NCBI GenBank assembly: GCA_021642125.1
Contig: JAKIXB010000016.1
Coordinates: 62,001 to 126,000 of the forward strand
DNA: 64,000 nt
Direction: 5' to 3'
Origin: Nothophoma quercina
Lineage: Eukaryota; Ascomycota; Dothideomycetes; Pleosporales; Didymellaceae
The translations under genes were made by a program, and so were the position numbers. Position 1 is the stretch's first letter; every line of letters starts with the position of its first letter. The notes below the pieces were generated by a model. The model saw only the letters and a list, made by a program, of their open reading frames with translations. It had not been told where the DNA came from and did not search any database. Shown here piece by piece: positions 52,668 to 62,003 of this stretch.

Positions 52668-54002
52668 ATGTTTTCTGAAGCTGACGTCAAGCCATGGCTT
52701 CGCCTAGCAGCAACTCCATATCTCCTCTACAATGCTTCCGTGGTCGATGTTGAAGCGAACAGTCTAAAACAACATGTTACAATCACCATCGAAAACGGAA
52801 AAATCACTTCAATCACACCTTCTTCGACAACACCTAAATCGCGACCAGGCTTCACTACAGTTGATTGCTCAGGAAAGTTCATTAGTCCGGGCCTCATCGA
52901 CAGTCACGTTCACTTAATTGCAACACCTGGCTTCGACAGTCTCGCCGCAGCCTTCGGCAATCCAGATGCCGTCAGTTTGCTTCGGCAGCCGTATGTCTGC
53001 GCCCAGATGCTGCATCGAGGATTCACAAGCATCCGCGATTGTGGAGGAGCTCATGCAGCCATAAAAGAAGCAATTGAGGATGGTGTAATCATCGGTCCCA
53101 GACTGTTCATCGCCGGCCACGCTCTCAGTCAGTCGGGTGGTCACGCTGACTTCCGAGGCAAGCATGACCATTCGGCGTGCTGTGGTGGCCATGCAACTGG
53201 AATTGGCCGAGTATGTAACGGAGTGCCACAGTGCATGCAAGCTGTGCGGGAAGAGATCCGTTGTGGTAGCGACTTCATCAAGATCATGGGATCAGGTGGT
53301 GTCAGCAGTCCCACTGATAAGATCACCCACCTGCAGTTCACGCCCGAAGAGATTCGCGCAATGGTTGAGTGCGCAAAGAATGCCGGAACTTACGTGACAG
53401 CGCACGCATATACCTCGGAGGCAATTCGACATTGCATCAACAACGGCGTCAAGGGTATCGAGCACGGGAACTTCCTTGATGCTGAGACAGCCGCTCTCAT
53501 GGTAGAGAAAGGTGCCTATCTGACCCCAACGCTGGTTACTTACGACCAGATGGCGTCGCCCAAGTGGCAGGGATTTCTCCCGCCATCCGAGGCCTCGAAG
53601 AACATCGAAGTCTTAGATGCAGGGCTGAAGGCCTTGAAAATCGCTTCAGATGCTGGTGTGCAGATATGTTTTGGGACCGATCTGCTTGGGCCGCTGGGTG
53701 CTGCTCAGACCCACGAGTTCAACCTTCGGTCCAAAGCATTATCAGCTATTGAAGTGCTGCGTAGTGCGACTCTCACCCCGGCACGTATGTTCGGACGGGA
53801 AGATAGCCTGGGCCAGATCAGGGAAGGATTTGAAGCAGACTTGCTGATACTCACTTCGAACCCACTGGACGACGTCACGATCTTGGACAAGCCGGAAGTT
53901 TACATGAAGGTGGTGATGAAGGAAGGCCGTGTATACAAGAGCAGCTGGTCTGAGGTTGCCGAAGATGCTGTAGCCATACGGATCAGGCCTTCGGCGTTGT
54001 GA
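52668..54002 (+). CDS. Amidohydrolase, prolidase/ochratoxinase-like
   Basis: Single exon, 444 aa from the ATG at 52668 (an upstream extension uses a non-ATG codon). It is a metal-dependent amidohydrolase of the Xaa-Pro dipeptidase/imidazolonepropionase type. It has the N-terminal beta domain, then GLIDSHVHL (metal ligands His80, His82), GFTSIRDCGGAH, the carboxylated-Lys segment DFIKIMGSGGVSSP, YVTAHAYTSEAIRHCI and GVKGIEHGNFLD (metal His residues), and ICFGTDLLGP (catalytic Asp). The C-terminus has TLTPARMFGRED, LGQIREGFEADLLIL. Relatives hydrolyse dipeptides with Pro, and one branch (ochratoxinase) cleaves amide-linked aromatic compounds; the substrate cannot be read from sequence. No signal peptide. 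It probably acts with the divergently transcribed transporter. Confidence 0.88.
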   Translation: MFSEADVKPWLRLAATPYLLYNASVVDVEANSLKQHVTITIENGKITSITPSSTTPKSRPGFTTVDCSGKFISPGLIDSHVHLIATPGFDSLAAAFGNPDAVSLLRQPYVCAQMLHRGFTSIRDCGGAHAAIKEAIEDGVIIGPRLFIAGHALSQSGGHADFRGKHDHSACCGGHATGIGRVCNGVPQCMQAVREEIRCGSDFIKIMGSGGVSSPTDKITHLQFTPEEIRAMVECAKNAGTYVTAHAYTSEAIRHCINNGVKGIEHGNFLDAETAALMVEKGAYLTPTLVTYDQMASPKWQGFLPPSEASKNIEVLDAGLKALKIASDAGVQICFGTDLLGPLGAAQTHEFNLRSKALSAIEVLRSATLTPARMFGREDSLGQIREGFEADLLILTSNPLDDVTILDKPEVYMKVVMKEGRVYKSSWSEVAEDAVAIRIRPSAL

Positions 54003-54036
54003 GAGGTGACAACGTACGTTCTAGCTAGCCGCAGAT

Positions 54037-56443
54037 TCAATTTTGAAAGCCGAATCCCATCATGTCGAAACCAGTCAAACCCATCAAGAACATGTTGTCA
54101 TCGTTGTAGTCCGCTGTAAACATCGTAGGATCGAACACTTCTGCCGGGCCGGAGTTGATGTCATACTGTACACCCCCTGGCTGCATTGAGATCGAAGGAA
54201 CCGACGATGGTTGTAGCGCGTTAACTTCGTCCCAGGTCGTGAGATCCATGGTGTTGGGGAGTTCTTCGCCCGCGGTGTTGGTCGAAACCTCGGTATTCAA
54301 TGGTGTTCGTGTACCCGATCTTGGCTGTGTAGGTTGACGAGCCAGCCAGTCGGCCCATGTACTATAATCGGAGGTTTGAGTGACGGCCCCTCCTCCATTT
54401 GATACTGCTGTATTCGATAGGCTAGCATCGTGTTGTCTCAGTCTTTGTTTAGCCTCTTCAGCAATGGACTGTAGGGCTTCCACGAACTTGAGTCCAGCTG
54501 TTGCTGTCGTGTTGCCGTGCGCCATCTTTTGCAGAGAGTCGAGACCAAAGCTTACATGTCTCTCGTAATCTGAGTCGCGCTCGAATATCCCGGCCAGAAG
54601 CACAAGTGATGTTGCCACGCTGCAGCCCTGGAAGTCGGTAAAGGAGAAGCGTGTCAAGTTTCCCGTTCGGCGAACATCTTCGTATAGTCGCAATATCTTC
54701 TTTGCTGCTTTGATGCAGGCTTCTGAAAGATGATGAGGACAGTCGTTCATATCGACTTGCGGATCTCCACTAAGATGATTCCTTAGATAAGATCGAACTC
54801 GCGCCACAACACCGAGTTTGCCCATCGCAATCCTTGCGAAGTAATAGTTCAGGTACAGGTGAAACGTAGCTCGATAGCTCGACGATCGTGGATGTATGGA
54901 CTCCAACCTCAACGTCATGGGTAAGGAGCGCTTCCATTGCTTCAGCGCGATTTCAATGTCGGTCGGAGGTTCTGGTACTGTGCTAGGAGCTGGTTAGCGG
55001 CGTGAGTTCATACCATGCAAAACTGTAAGGTGCGCCTGGAGGCAGTGCACACTATTCGAAAACCTTGACAGATATGTTGGCCAACCTCCGGAAGCCATCA
55101 GAGCGACTCGTTGTGCTCTACGATAAGGAACAAGAGCTCCTGGAGATTGCTAGATCAAGAGTTGTAGCTTTCTAGGAGGCCAAAAGGATGGTTGGAGGTA
55201 TTCGATGCGGTAAGGTGAAATATTGGGTAGTTGATCATTACTTACGTAGGCTCTTCGATACGGTCTAATATCATCATGAGCTGTGCATTTGCTAGCTGGT
55301 GGTCGACGTTGTTGAAGGCCTGATGAGGGTCTAGTGTAGCTAGCGGACTAGGCAGCTTCGCCGTAATAATGCTGATGTCAACAGACCTTGGTCTATTCAG
55401 CTTAACCGCTGTGCACCTGATGCAGCGAGTCAACCCTAGTTTTGTGAGAGCGATTAGAGGACATACCTCTCTAGGGAGTACACAGCCCACCATAGTCTAC
55501 GGCGGAGCTCCTTCTCGATGTCGTCTACATTCGACTCCTCGATCTCTAGATGTAGATCGATCGCTAGAGCCTTCCTTAGTGCTAGACCGAGGTAAACATA
55601 AGACGAACTGATAGCGCTGGCTGGTAGGAGGTAGACACCTATGACGAAGGTTGCTTGCACGGTGCGTATCGAGTTGAGCTCGATCACATCCGGGATAAGA
55701 CTGCGAGCGTGCTGATAGAAGATGCGGCCAGGATCTCCGTCGATTGATCTTGAGCCTTCAGGTCGTACCAACGTAGCCCATTGGCTTCCCAATGCAAAAG
55801 TCGCAAGCGCGAGGCATACAAAGGCGCTGTCCAGTCTTGAGGAATAATTGGCATTAGCATAGAATTCGTCTAGCTCTGCAGAGAATTGTGCGGTGTCAAA
55901 GTAATGGAAGGAATCTGTGCCATGTTCGTTGCATACGGAGAGAAGAAAGCGTGCAACAGCTTGTGGTGGAAAAGCGCGAGCCGCTTCGCGGACTCTGTGA
56001 GCTGAGTCTGGGGTATGTCTGGGAGTTTGGACGTGTTGCGATATCAAAGGCTGCTGAGTCGGTGTAGCTTCCGTGTCGAGGTACAGTGTTTCTCGCAGTC
56101 TGGATAGGAATCGAGGCCACATGAACCGTTCTGCTGGGCTGTCTGCAATGAAATTCACCGAAGGACTGATCTGAGCTTCGAGAGGCAGTCCGACTTCTCT
56201 TTCGTCAATACTTCTCTGCCGCTCGAACTCGCAGATCAAGTCGCTCTGCAAGCATCGCTGGCAAATACCACGAGTTGTTTCGATGCATTTGCTCTTACGC
56301 GTCTTGCAGTAGGTGCAAGCTCGTGGGGCTCGTTTTCGGTTTTCGTCTGGTACTCGCCGTCTGCGGCGGCGTCGTGTGGCGGTTGGTGAGTCCATCGCAT
56401 CTTGGTGGGTGGGCCTGAGGATGTTCGAGTGATGGGTCGGCAA
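54037..56443 (-). CDS. Zn2Cys6 transcription factor, Fungal_trans domain
   Basis: Three exons: 56443-55467, 55416-55246 and 54982-54037 (697 aa), with introns of 50 and 263 nt. A run of seven Arg (24-30) precedes the zinc cluster at C43, C46, C53, C61, C64 and C71 (C-X2-C-X6-C-X7-C-X2-C-X6-C). The middle homology region has ARFLLSVCNEHGTDSFHYFD, FVCLALATFALGSQWA, YLGLALRKALAIDLH, KELRRRLWWAVYSLER and, across the first junction, R-CTAVKLNRPRSVDI. The exon 2-3 junction reads IEEPT-TVPEPPTDIEIALKQW. The C-terminus is acidic/hydrophobic (DNMFLMGLTGFDMMGFG), possibly an activation region. It is likely the regulator of the adjacent cluster. Intron 2 is unusually long for this window. Start 56443 or 56395 (MDSPTATR). 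Confidence 0.85.
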
Positions 56444-56464
56444 TGTAACCAGGGCTGCAACGCG

Positions 56465-56477
56465 TAGCCGAACGCTA
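56465..56477. promoter_or_regulatory. 13-mer shared with cluster promoter (copy 2)
   Basis: TAGCCGAACGCTA, identical to 52501-52513. It lies 22 bp upstream of the regulator's first ATG and is followed by another GCTAGC palindrome. It may allow autoregulation. Confidence 0.55.
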
Positions 56478-56674
56478 AGGCTAGCGCGCCTCTACGATGG
56501 AAGGTAGGAGCGACTGGGGATACACCAGGAACAGAGAATCTGCGACGTGTGTGAAGTCTCGAAGAAATGCTGTTGACGTCAATTGTTCAATTCTTACCAC
56601 CAACACCACGCTCTATGTCTAGACTTTTCTGGCCCTTCCTCTAACGCCGCCGTCATGATGCTCCCTTATCACCA

Positions 56675-57671
56675 TCAAAACGTATCTTCTAACCCACTTT
56701 TCTTCTCAGCCTCTAGCCTCTCGTTGTTGACAACCCACCACCACTCGTGGTTGGGGTTGCTACACTTCCCTTGCGCCTCATCCCACGGCTTTGGGCTCAA
56801 GATGTAGTGAATGTTCTTCACCTGGTCGTCCTGCCATATCTGGTGGTGAACACCCTCCGTCCTCATCGTCTTCAACGCATTGTAGATGTAAGGTAGTGCG
56901 ACCCATCGCCCCCAGAAGACGTCGCTCAATAGCGACTGGTCGGCGAACTCGTAGTTCATGGAGGACTCGTTGGCGAGCTGGTCAAGAATTAGGTTGTAGA
57001 CTGCTTTGCTAGGGTTCACGACCTGCAGGCCACCGTTAGGCATGCCGAGGCCAGCGGTTGGCCCTGCGCCGGTGTGCTGTGCGGTCTCAGGGTCATTGTG
57101 CTGAGATGTGAAGGCGCAGTTCTCCGGGACCCAGTCTTTCGGGTAGTGCGCCTTCTTCAAGGGGTTGCACACGCAGGCATGACTGGCGGCAAACACTTTG
57201 TTTCCCTTGCCGGCAGCGCTCGGTGGATCAAGCTCCATCTCCATTAGCTCATCCATGTTGTGCAGAACCAGCATGTCGCTGTCCAGTTGTACGACGCGGT
57301 CATAGTGCTCGAGGGAGAAAGGGGTCAGCTTGCTCCAGCAGTCGTAGAAGCGCGGGTCGTTCGTGTAGTCCTTCGAGACCTTGGGCAGCAGGTACTTGAC
57401 GTGTTCTTTGGGGATGCCGCGCGCGTCGAGCGCAGCGTGGCCTTCGGCGGGGAAGGTATCGGTATAGAGCGCAACAAGCGGGTATTTGCTGCCGTGCTTC
57501 TTCAAGCTGTAGTCGAGAGTGAGGAGGCCTGTCAGGTAGGCGGTGTTGGTGATCAAGGTGGTCCACACTGTTGCTGTCAGCTGTGCGCTGAACGCGATAT
57601 GTACCCCACTGTGAGGTCTTACCCTTCTTTGACTCTATCGGCGCTGATGGTGTTGCTTGTGTGGCTGCCAT
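56675..57671 (-). CDS. GT8 glycosyltransferase, glycogenin-like
   Basis: Two exons, 57671-57623 and 57567-56675 (313 aa), with a 55-nt intron. The joined N-terminus ESKK-VWTTLITNTAYLTGLL gives the first Rossmann strand of GT8. The metal-binding DxD is in VVQLDSDMLVLHNMDEL. Also seen are FAASHACVCNPLKKAHYPKDW, GMPNGGLQVVNPS, FADQSLLSDVFWGRWVALPYIYN and the C-terminal IHYILSPKPWDE. The order matches the glycogenin/galactinol-synthase-like branch of fungal GT8 enzymes, which transfer a sugar from a nucleotide donor. Its short length and lack of a glycogenin C-terminal extension argue against true glycogenin; the acceptor is unknown. It is divergent from the mitochondrial carrier. Confidence 0.87.
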
Positions 57672-58056
57672 GGTTATTGATATGCTGTATAGTGAACGAA
57701 ACGATATGAAATGTCAGTCTATATGTATTAGCTAGCGATCAAAGACGCGTATCGTGAACCACTGCATGTTTGCAGCATCGATTACCTGCGACGAGTCTAG
57801 CGGGGCTTCGCGGACTTACTTACAGTGTTCGATCCAGCCGTCGAATGCAGGGTCCAACCGCCGATCTCGCACGTCACCATCCGTTTCGCGGGCGCTTGTG
57901 CCTCTCCGATTGAGCTGTACTGCAGGGCTATTGACGGCTGACAGAACGCGATGCACAATTCCTCCACAATCTTCATGGAGCTTCTCCACACTTTGCTGGT
58001 GCTTTCTTCCCAGTCGGCATGTTTGTGAGGTCTCACGACGCGACAACACCTCGACA
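57672..58056. promoter_or_regulatory. Divergent promoter GT8/mitochondrial carrier
   Basis: 385 bp between divergent starts. No known site was picked out. The + strand frame open across it only becomes coding at the carrier ATG. Confidence 0.45.
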
Positions 58057-59113
58057 ATGGCTACCACAGTCATGAAGACGGGCGAAAAGCCCGCAGCGGC
58101 CGCCGTTGTAGACCCTGCAGACAGGAAGCAGCCGGCGCACTATCGTGGCTTCGTTGCTGGTGTTTTTTCTGGCATTGCGAAGCTGTCAGGTACGTGTCGT
58201 GTTTGAGGGAAGGAACAATGCAGGCTGACCCTAGTAGTGGGACACCCATTCGACACAGTCAAAGTGCGGTTACAAACGACTGACAAGTCGCACTTTCGAG
58301 GGCCATTGGACTGTCTGCTGCAGACACTAAGGAAAGAGGGTTTCGCGGGACTCTACAAGGGTGCCACACCGCCGCTGGTAGGATGGATGTTCATGGACTC
58401 GATGTACGCGCACGCTTCTTCACCAGTGTCTCGAAACATGAGGGCTGACGTACAACAGCATGCTTGGCTCCCTCAGCGTATACCGCCGTGAACTCAACGA
58501 CCGCTTCTTCAACCCTCGCCAACCGGGCCGAGAGCAAGGCAAGTTGCCTATCGTTGGTCATGCAATGGCAGGCATGATGGCTGGGTGGACCGTCTCGTTC
58601 GTCGCAGCTCCCGTCGAGCACATCAAAGCGCGCCTGCAAATTCAATACTCGGCCGATAAGAGCAAACGCCTCTACAGCGGGCCCATCGATTGTCTGACGA
58701 AGATCTATAAAGGCCACGGCGTGCGCGGCGTCTACCACGGTCTATCAGCGACGCTGCTGTTTCGCACATTCTTCTGCTTCTGGTGGGGATCATACGATGT
58801 TTTCACGAGATTGTTGCAAGACAACACGAATCTATCGACACCGGCGGTCAACTTCTGGGCTGGCGGACTCTCAGCGCAGATCTTCTGGATCACATCGTAC
58901 CCCAGCGACGTCGTAAAGCAGCGTATCATGACAGACCCATTGGGACCTGAGAGGCGGTTCCCACGCTGGAGGGATGCGGCGAAAGCAGTCTACAGAGAGA
59001 GCGGATTCAAGGGATATTGGAGAGGGTTCGTGCCGTGCTTCCTGAGGGCCTTCCCTGCGAACGCCGTGGCTTTGGTCGCATTTGAGGGCGTTATGAGAAG
59101 CTTGCCCGAGTGA
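58057..59113 (+). CDS. Mitochondrial carrier, carnitine/ornithine/Ymc1 branch
   Basis: Three exons: 58057-58189, 58238-58403 and 58459-59113 (317 aa), with introns of 48 and 55 nt. All three SLC25 repeats are present. Signature 1 is HPFDTVKVRLQTT (across the first junction, KLS-VGHPFD), signature 2 is APVEHIKARLQIQ and signature 3 is YPSDVVKQRIM, each preceded by a helix and followed by the GLYKG/GVYHG/GYWRG glycine motifs. The substrate contact on helix 6 reads RAFPANAVALVAFE. The R-PANA pattern and the helix-4 RTFFCFWWGSYD place it near carnitine, ornithine and Ymc1-type carriers. It should sit in the inner mitochondrial membrane. The exact substrate is unresolved. Confidence 0.9.
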
Positions 59114-60223
59114 GCATGCTCGACAAGACAAAGGAAATACGATAAACAATACCTCCGTGGCCTGCTATAGGTCGGGCAAGCCAGCCGTTTGTGAGTGCAG
59201 ATCATATAACGGTCTCCAAGCCCTTGAAGCATCGACTTCGGGGAAGCACTCGGCAGCTCAAGGCTGGGAAGATGCTTGAGGAAGAACGAGCAAAGAAGGC
59301 GCGACGCTAAATGGGACCCTCTAGCAGGGTGATTGGACATCATCAAAGATACTACTGTGAAGAGATCCCAATTCAAATGTCCACCATTAAGACCATGTGT
59401 CGTGTGCTGGCCTTTACCGTTAACGCGTCAAGAGCGCGCTTGCCAGGGACGCCAGGCCACCCAGCCATCGCTTGCAGCCAGCCGCCAGATCAAGAAGTGT
59501 TCCCGCTCGCCCACGATCGGATCCTACTGCTCCGGTCAAGTGCCGTACTCGCGTAGCAAATGCTTGCGTGACCTTTGGCTGCTGCAGCTGCCCGGCTCAG
59601 GAGTAGCCTCAGGTTCCTGGCTGTTAGATTCGTGTTTCAGCGTGCTGAAGTGCATTAGCTCCAACGAACCTGCAGCGAAACTGCATACGCAGGTGGAGCG
59701 CTGGCTGCAGGCGTCCTGGCGCGTAGGTGTAATAATTTAACAACGTTTGACCGTGCAAATCGAAATGTCCAAATCCTCAAGGCCGACCCCTTTTGCGCAC
59801 GCTGTCGGTGTACCGGTCATGTTCGCGTGTTGTGCAGGGGTCCAGTTCCAAGGTTGAAACAAGCAGGCGCGTTGCCGATCTGAACTAACCGTGTCGTCCG
59901 TCTTAACTTTGGAACCCTCATCTCATCTCTCGCTGCCCTCTCTTGCTCTCTCTCCCCACTACCCTCGACGCCCGTGAAGCCTCTGACGAGCCAGTGTAGC
60001 CTGTCCCCGTCTGCCAGCCAGTCTCTGTGAGCACGAGCACGCGCCCTAACATCGGTTAAGACTATCAATTGCGCCGACACTGATTGAGCCTTGCGTGCAC
60101 CCGCTATCAGGAGCATCAACACCACGTCCACGGCCTTGTTCTCCACCCACGTCTCCGCATTAGCAGCAGAGCAGCGCACTTGAATAGGCAGTCAGCCTCG
60201 AGCATATCGCAGAATCAGACAAC
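59114..60223. other. Intergenic, arfB promoter side
   Basis: 1.1 kb without a supportable gene. Small open frames on both strands have no domain. A CT-rich tract at about 59936-59960 may be part of the arfB leader or promoter. Confidence 0.5.
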
Positions 60224-61088
60224 ATGGGTGGCTCTATCTCGAAAATGATGGGAAAGATCTTCGGATCCAAGGAGATGCGCCTGTTGATGTTGGGTCTTGA
60301 CGCAGCAGGAAAGACCAGTACGCCCGCCCACGACGATCACTCGCCAGGAGCACATACTGACACTTGCAAACAGCCATCCTTTACAAGCTCAAGCTCGACC
60401 AGGACGTCACAACCATCCCCACCGTTGGCTTCAACGTCGAGACCGTCACATACAAGAACACCAAGTTCAATGTGTGGGATGTCGGTGGTCAGGACAAGAT
60501 CCGTCCTCTGTGGAGGCACTACTTCTCTGGTATGTTGGGAAAGCAGGAATCTGTCCCGGGTAGGCGAGCACGCGTGCAACATGCACTGTGTATGCCTCAA
60601 CTATCCCACCAGATCACCATTGTCAGCCATATCTCGAGACGGCATGCTGATATCTTGCACAGGAACTCAGGGTCTGATCTTCGTCATCGATTCCAACGAC
60701 CGCGACCGTATCGACGAGGCCCGCACCGAGCTTACCCGCATCATCCAGGACCGAGAAATGAAGGATGCGCTGCTGCTGGTGTTTGCGAACAAGCAGGATT
60801 TGCAAGGAGGTGCGTTACGACAAGATCTTGAAGATCCTGAAGATCAACATGGATAACAGAGGCTAACAATATGGCAGCTATGCGACCCAAGGAGGTTTCA
60901 GATCGCCTGCAGCTTGAGAAGATTGCAAAGGACCACGTCTGGAAGGTCGAGCCCAGCTGTGCGACAACAGGCGAGGGTATCTTCGAAGGACTGGTACGGA
61001 CACCATTTGCACTCTGGGAGGGCCCGGGCTAATATCACAACAGGCATGGCTTAGCAACAACGTCAAACTTCCACAAGGCGGCAAGTAA
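60224..61088 (+). CDS. arfB: Arf6-type small GTPase (ArfB)
   Basis: Five exons: 60224-60317, 60374-60529, 60663-60809, 60878-60993 and 61044-61088 (185 aa). The N-terminal MGG with Gly2 suits myristoylation. G1 is GLDAAGKT (24-31, across the first junction), switch I is TTIPTVGFNVETV and G3 is WDVGGQDKIRPLWRHYF. G4 is FANKQDLQGAMRPKEV (junction of exons 3 and 4) and G5 is PSCATTGEG. The sequence is closer to animal Arf6 and fungal ArfB than to Arf1 (KLDQDVTTIP, TQGLIFVIDSNDRDRIDEAR). ArfB works in endocytosis and polarity at the plasma membrane. The introns are 56, 133, 68 and 50 nt. The C-terminus is short (LPQGGK). Confidence 0.94.
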
Positions 61089-62003
61089 GGCATTGATAGC
61101 CTCTCCTCGATACCTACCTTCGCCGTGTACGACTGCATGCGCGCGCACTTCTGCATATACCCGGTTTTTGTTCTAACGTCTGCGCCTACCACAATATGAC
61201 CTTCTAATACCAGCCACGCCATGTGGCTGCATTTCTTCTTTAGTCCGCGTGGCGCGGGTTGAGATACCCCCTTCAGATTGGCTCGCTTCGTACCACTTCA
61301 TGTAGATTTTCTTGTTTTGTACAGTACGAGCATCCGGTGGTGAGATAGATGAGTATATGGATCTGTATGAAACTGCACTGATGTGTTTGTTTGCACCTTC
61401 CACGTGACTTTCAGGCGATGTTGAGGAAGGCGCGAAGAAGAGCCTGGCAGCGAAAGGTGAGCGCTCCTTTCCAGACCCTGAGAAGCCAAGCTCTCGCTCA
61501 CAACAAACTTGGGGGCACAGAACATCGCCATGTGCCCGGTTCACAGACACGTACTATCCGCCTTCTAGCCCTTACCGGTCGATACAAGCCGCTTGTCGGC
61601 ACCACAAACGTCTCGAACAATGATTCTGCGATGCCCTCTCCATGTCTCATGCTCTATTTCTGACAAACCGCTTCTACCATCTTAGTGACCGAGACAAATT
61701 GATGGCTTGTCATGATTATTCCAACTTTCTTTAACACTCAACGTCAGGTGACAGGCAGCAAGCGGTTTCCTACTATCACGACGTCTCTTCGACAAAGAAT
61801 TTTGAGAGTCATGAAGTGTCTCCGATGGTGTTTACTAGCCTGCACAGGACAAAAGCGTGTGCTACGAGCAAGCTCGCCGCGGGTGCTCTGAAGGTATATG
61901 AATGCACTGCTTCGCAGGGCTAAAGGATCACCATTAGAGCTTTCCAATCCCAACTCCAAGTTTGGAAGACGCATCGAACAGCTCCCACGATCAACTGTCA
62001 GCC
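61089..62003. other. Intergenic, no gene recognised
   Basis: 915 bp between arfB and the Argonaute gene. The frame open upstream of the Argonaute ATG begins with a non-ATG codon and is not counted as coding. Confidence 0.5.

Noticed and set aside
61962..62003. Upstream extension of the Argonaute reading frame
   Set aside because: The extension begins at a TTG codon; the first ATG is at 62004 and gives a normal N-terminus.
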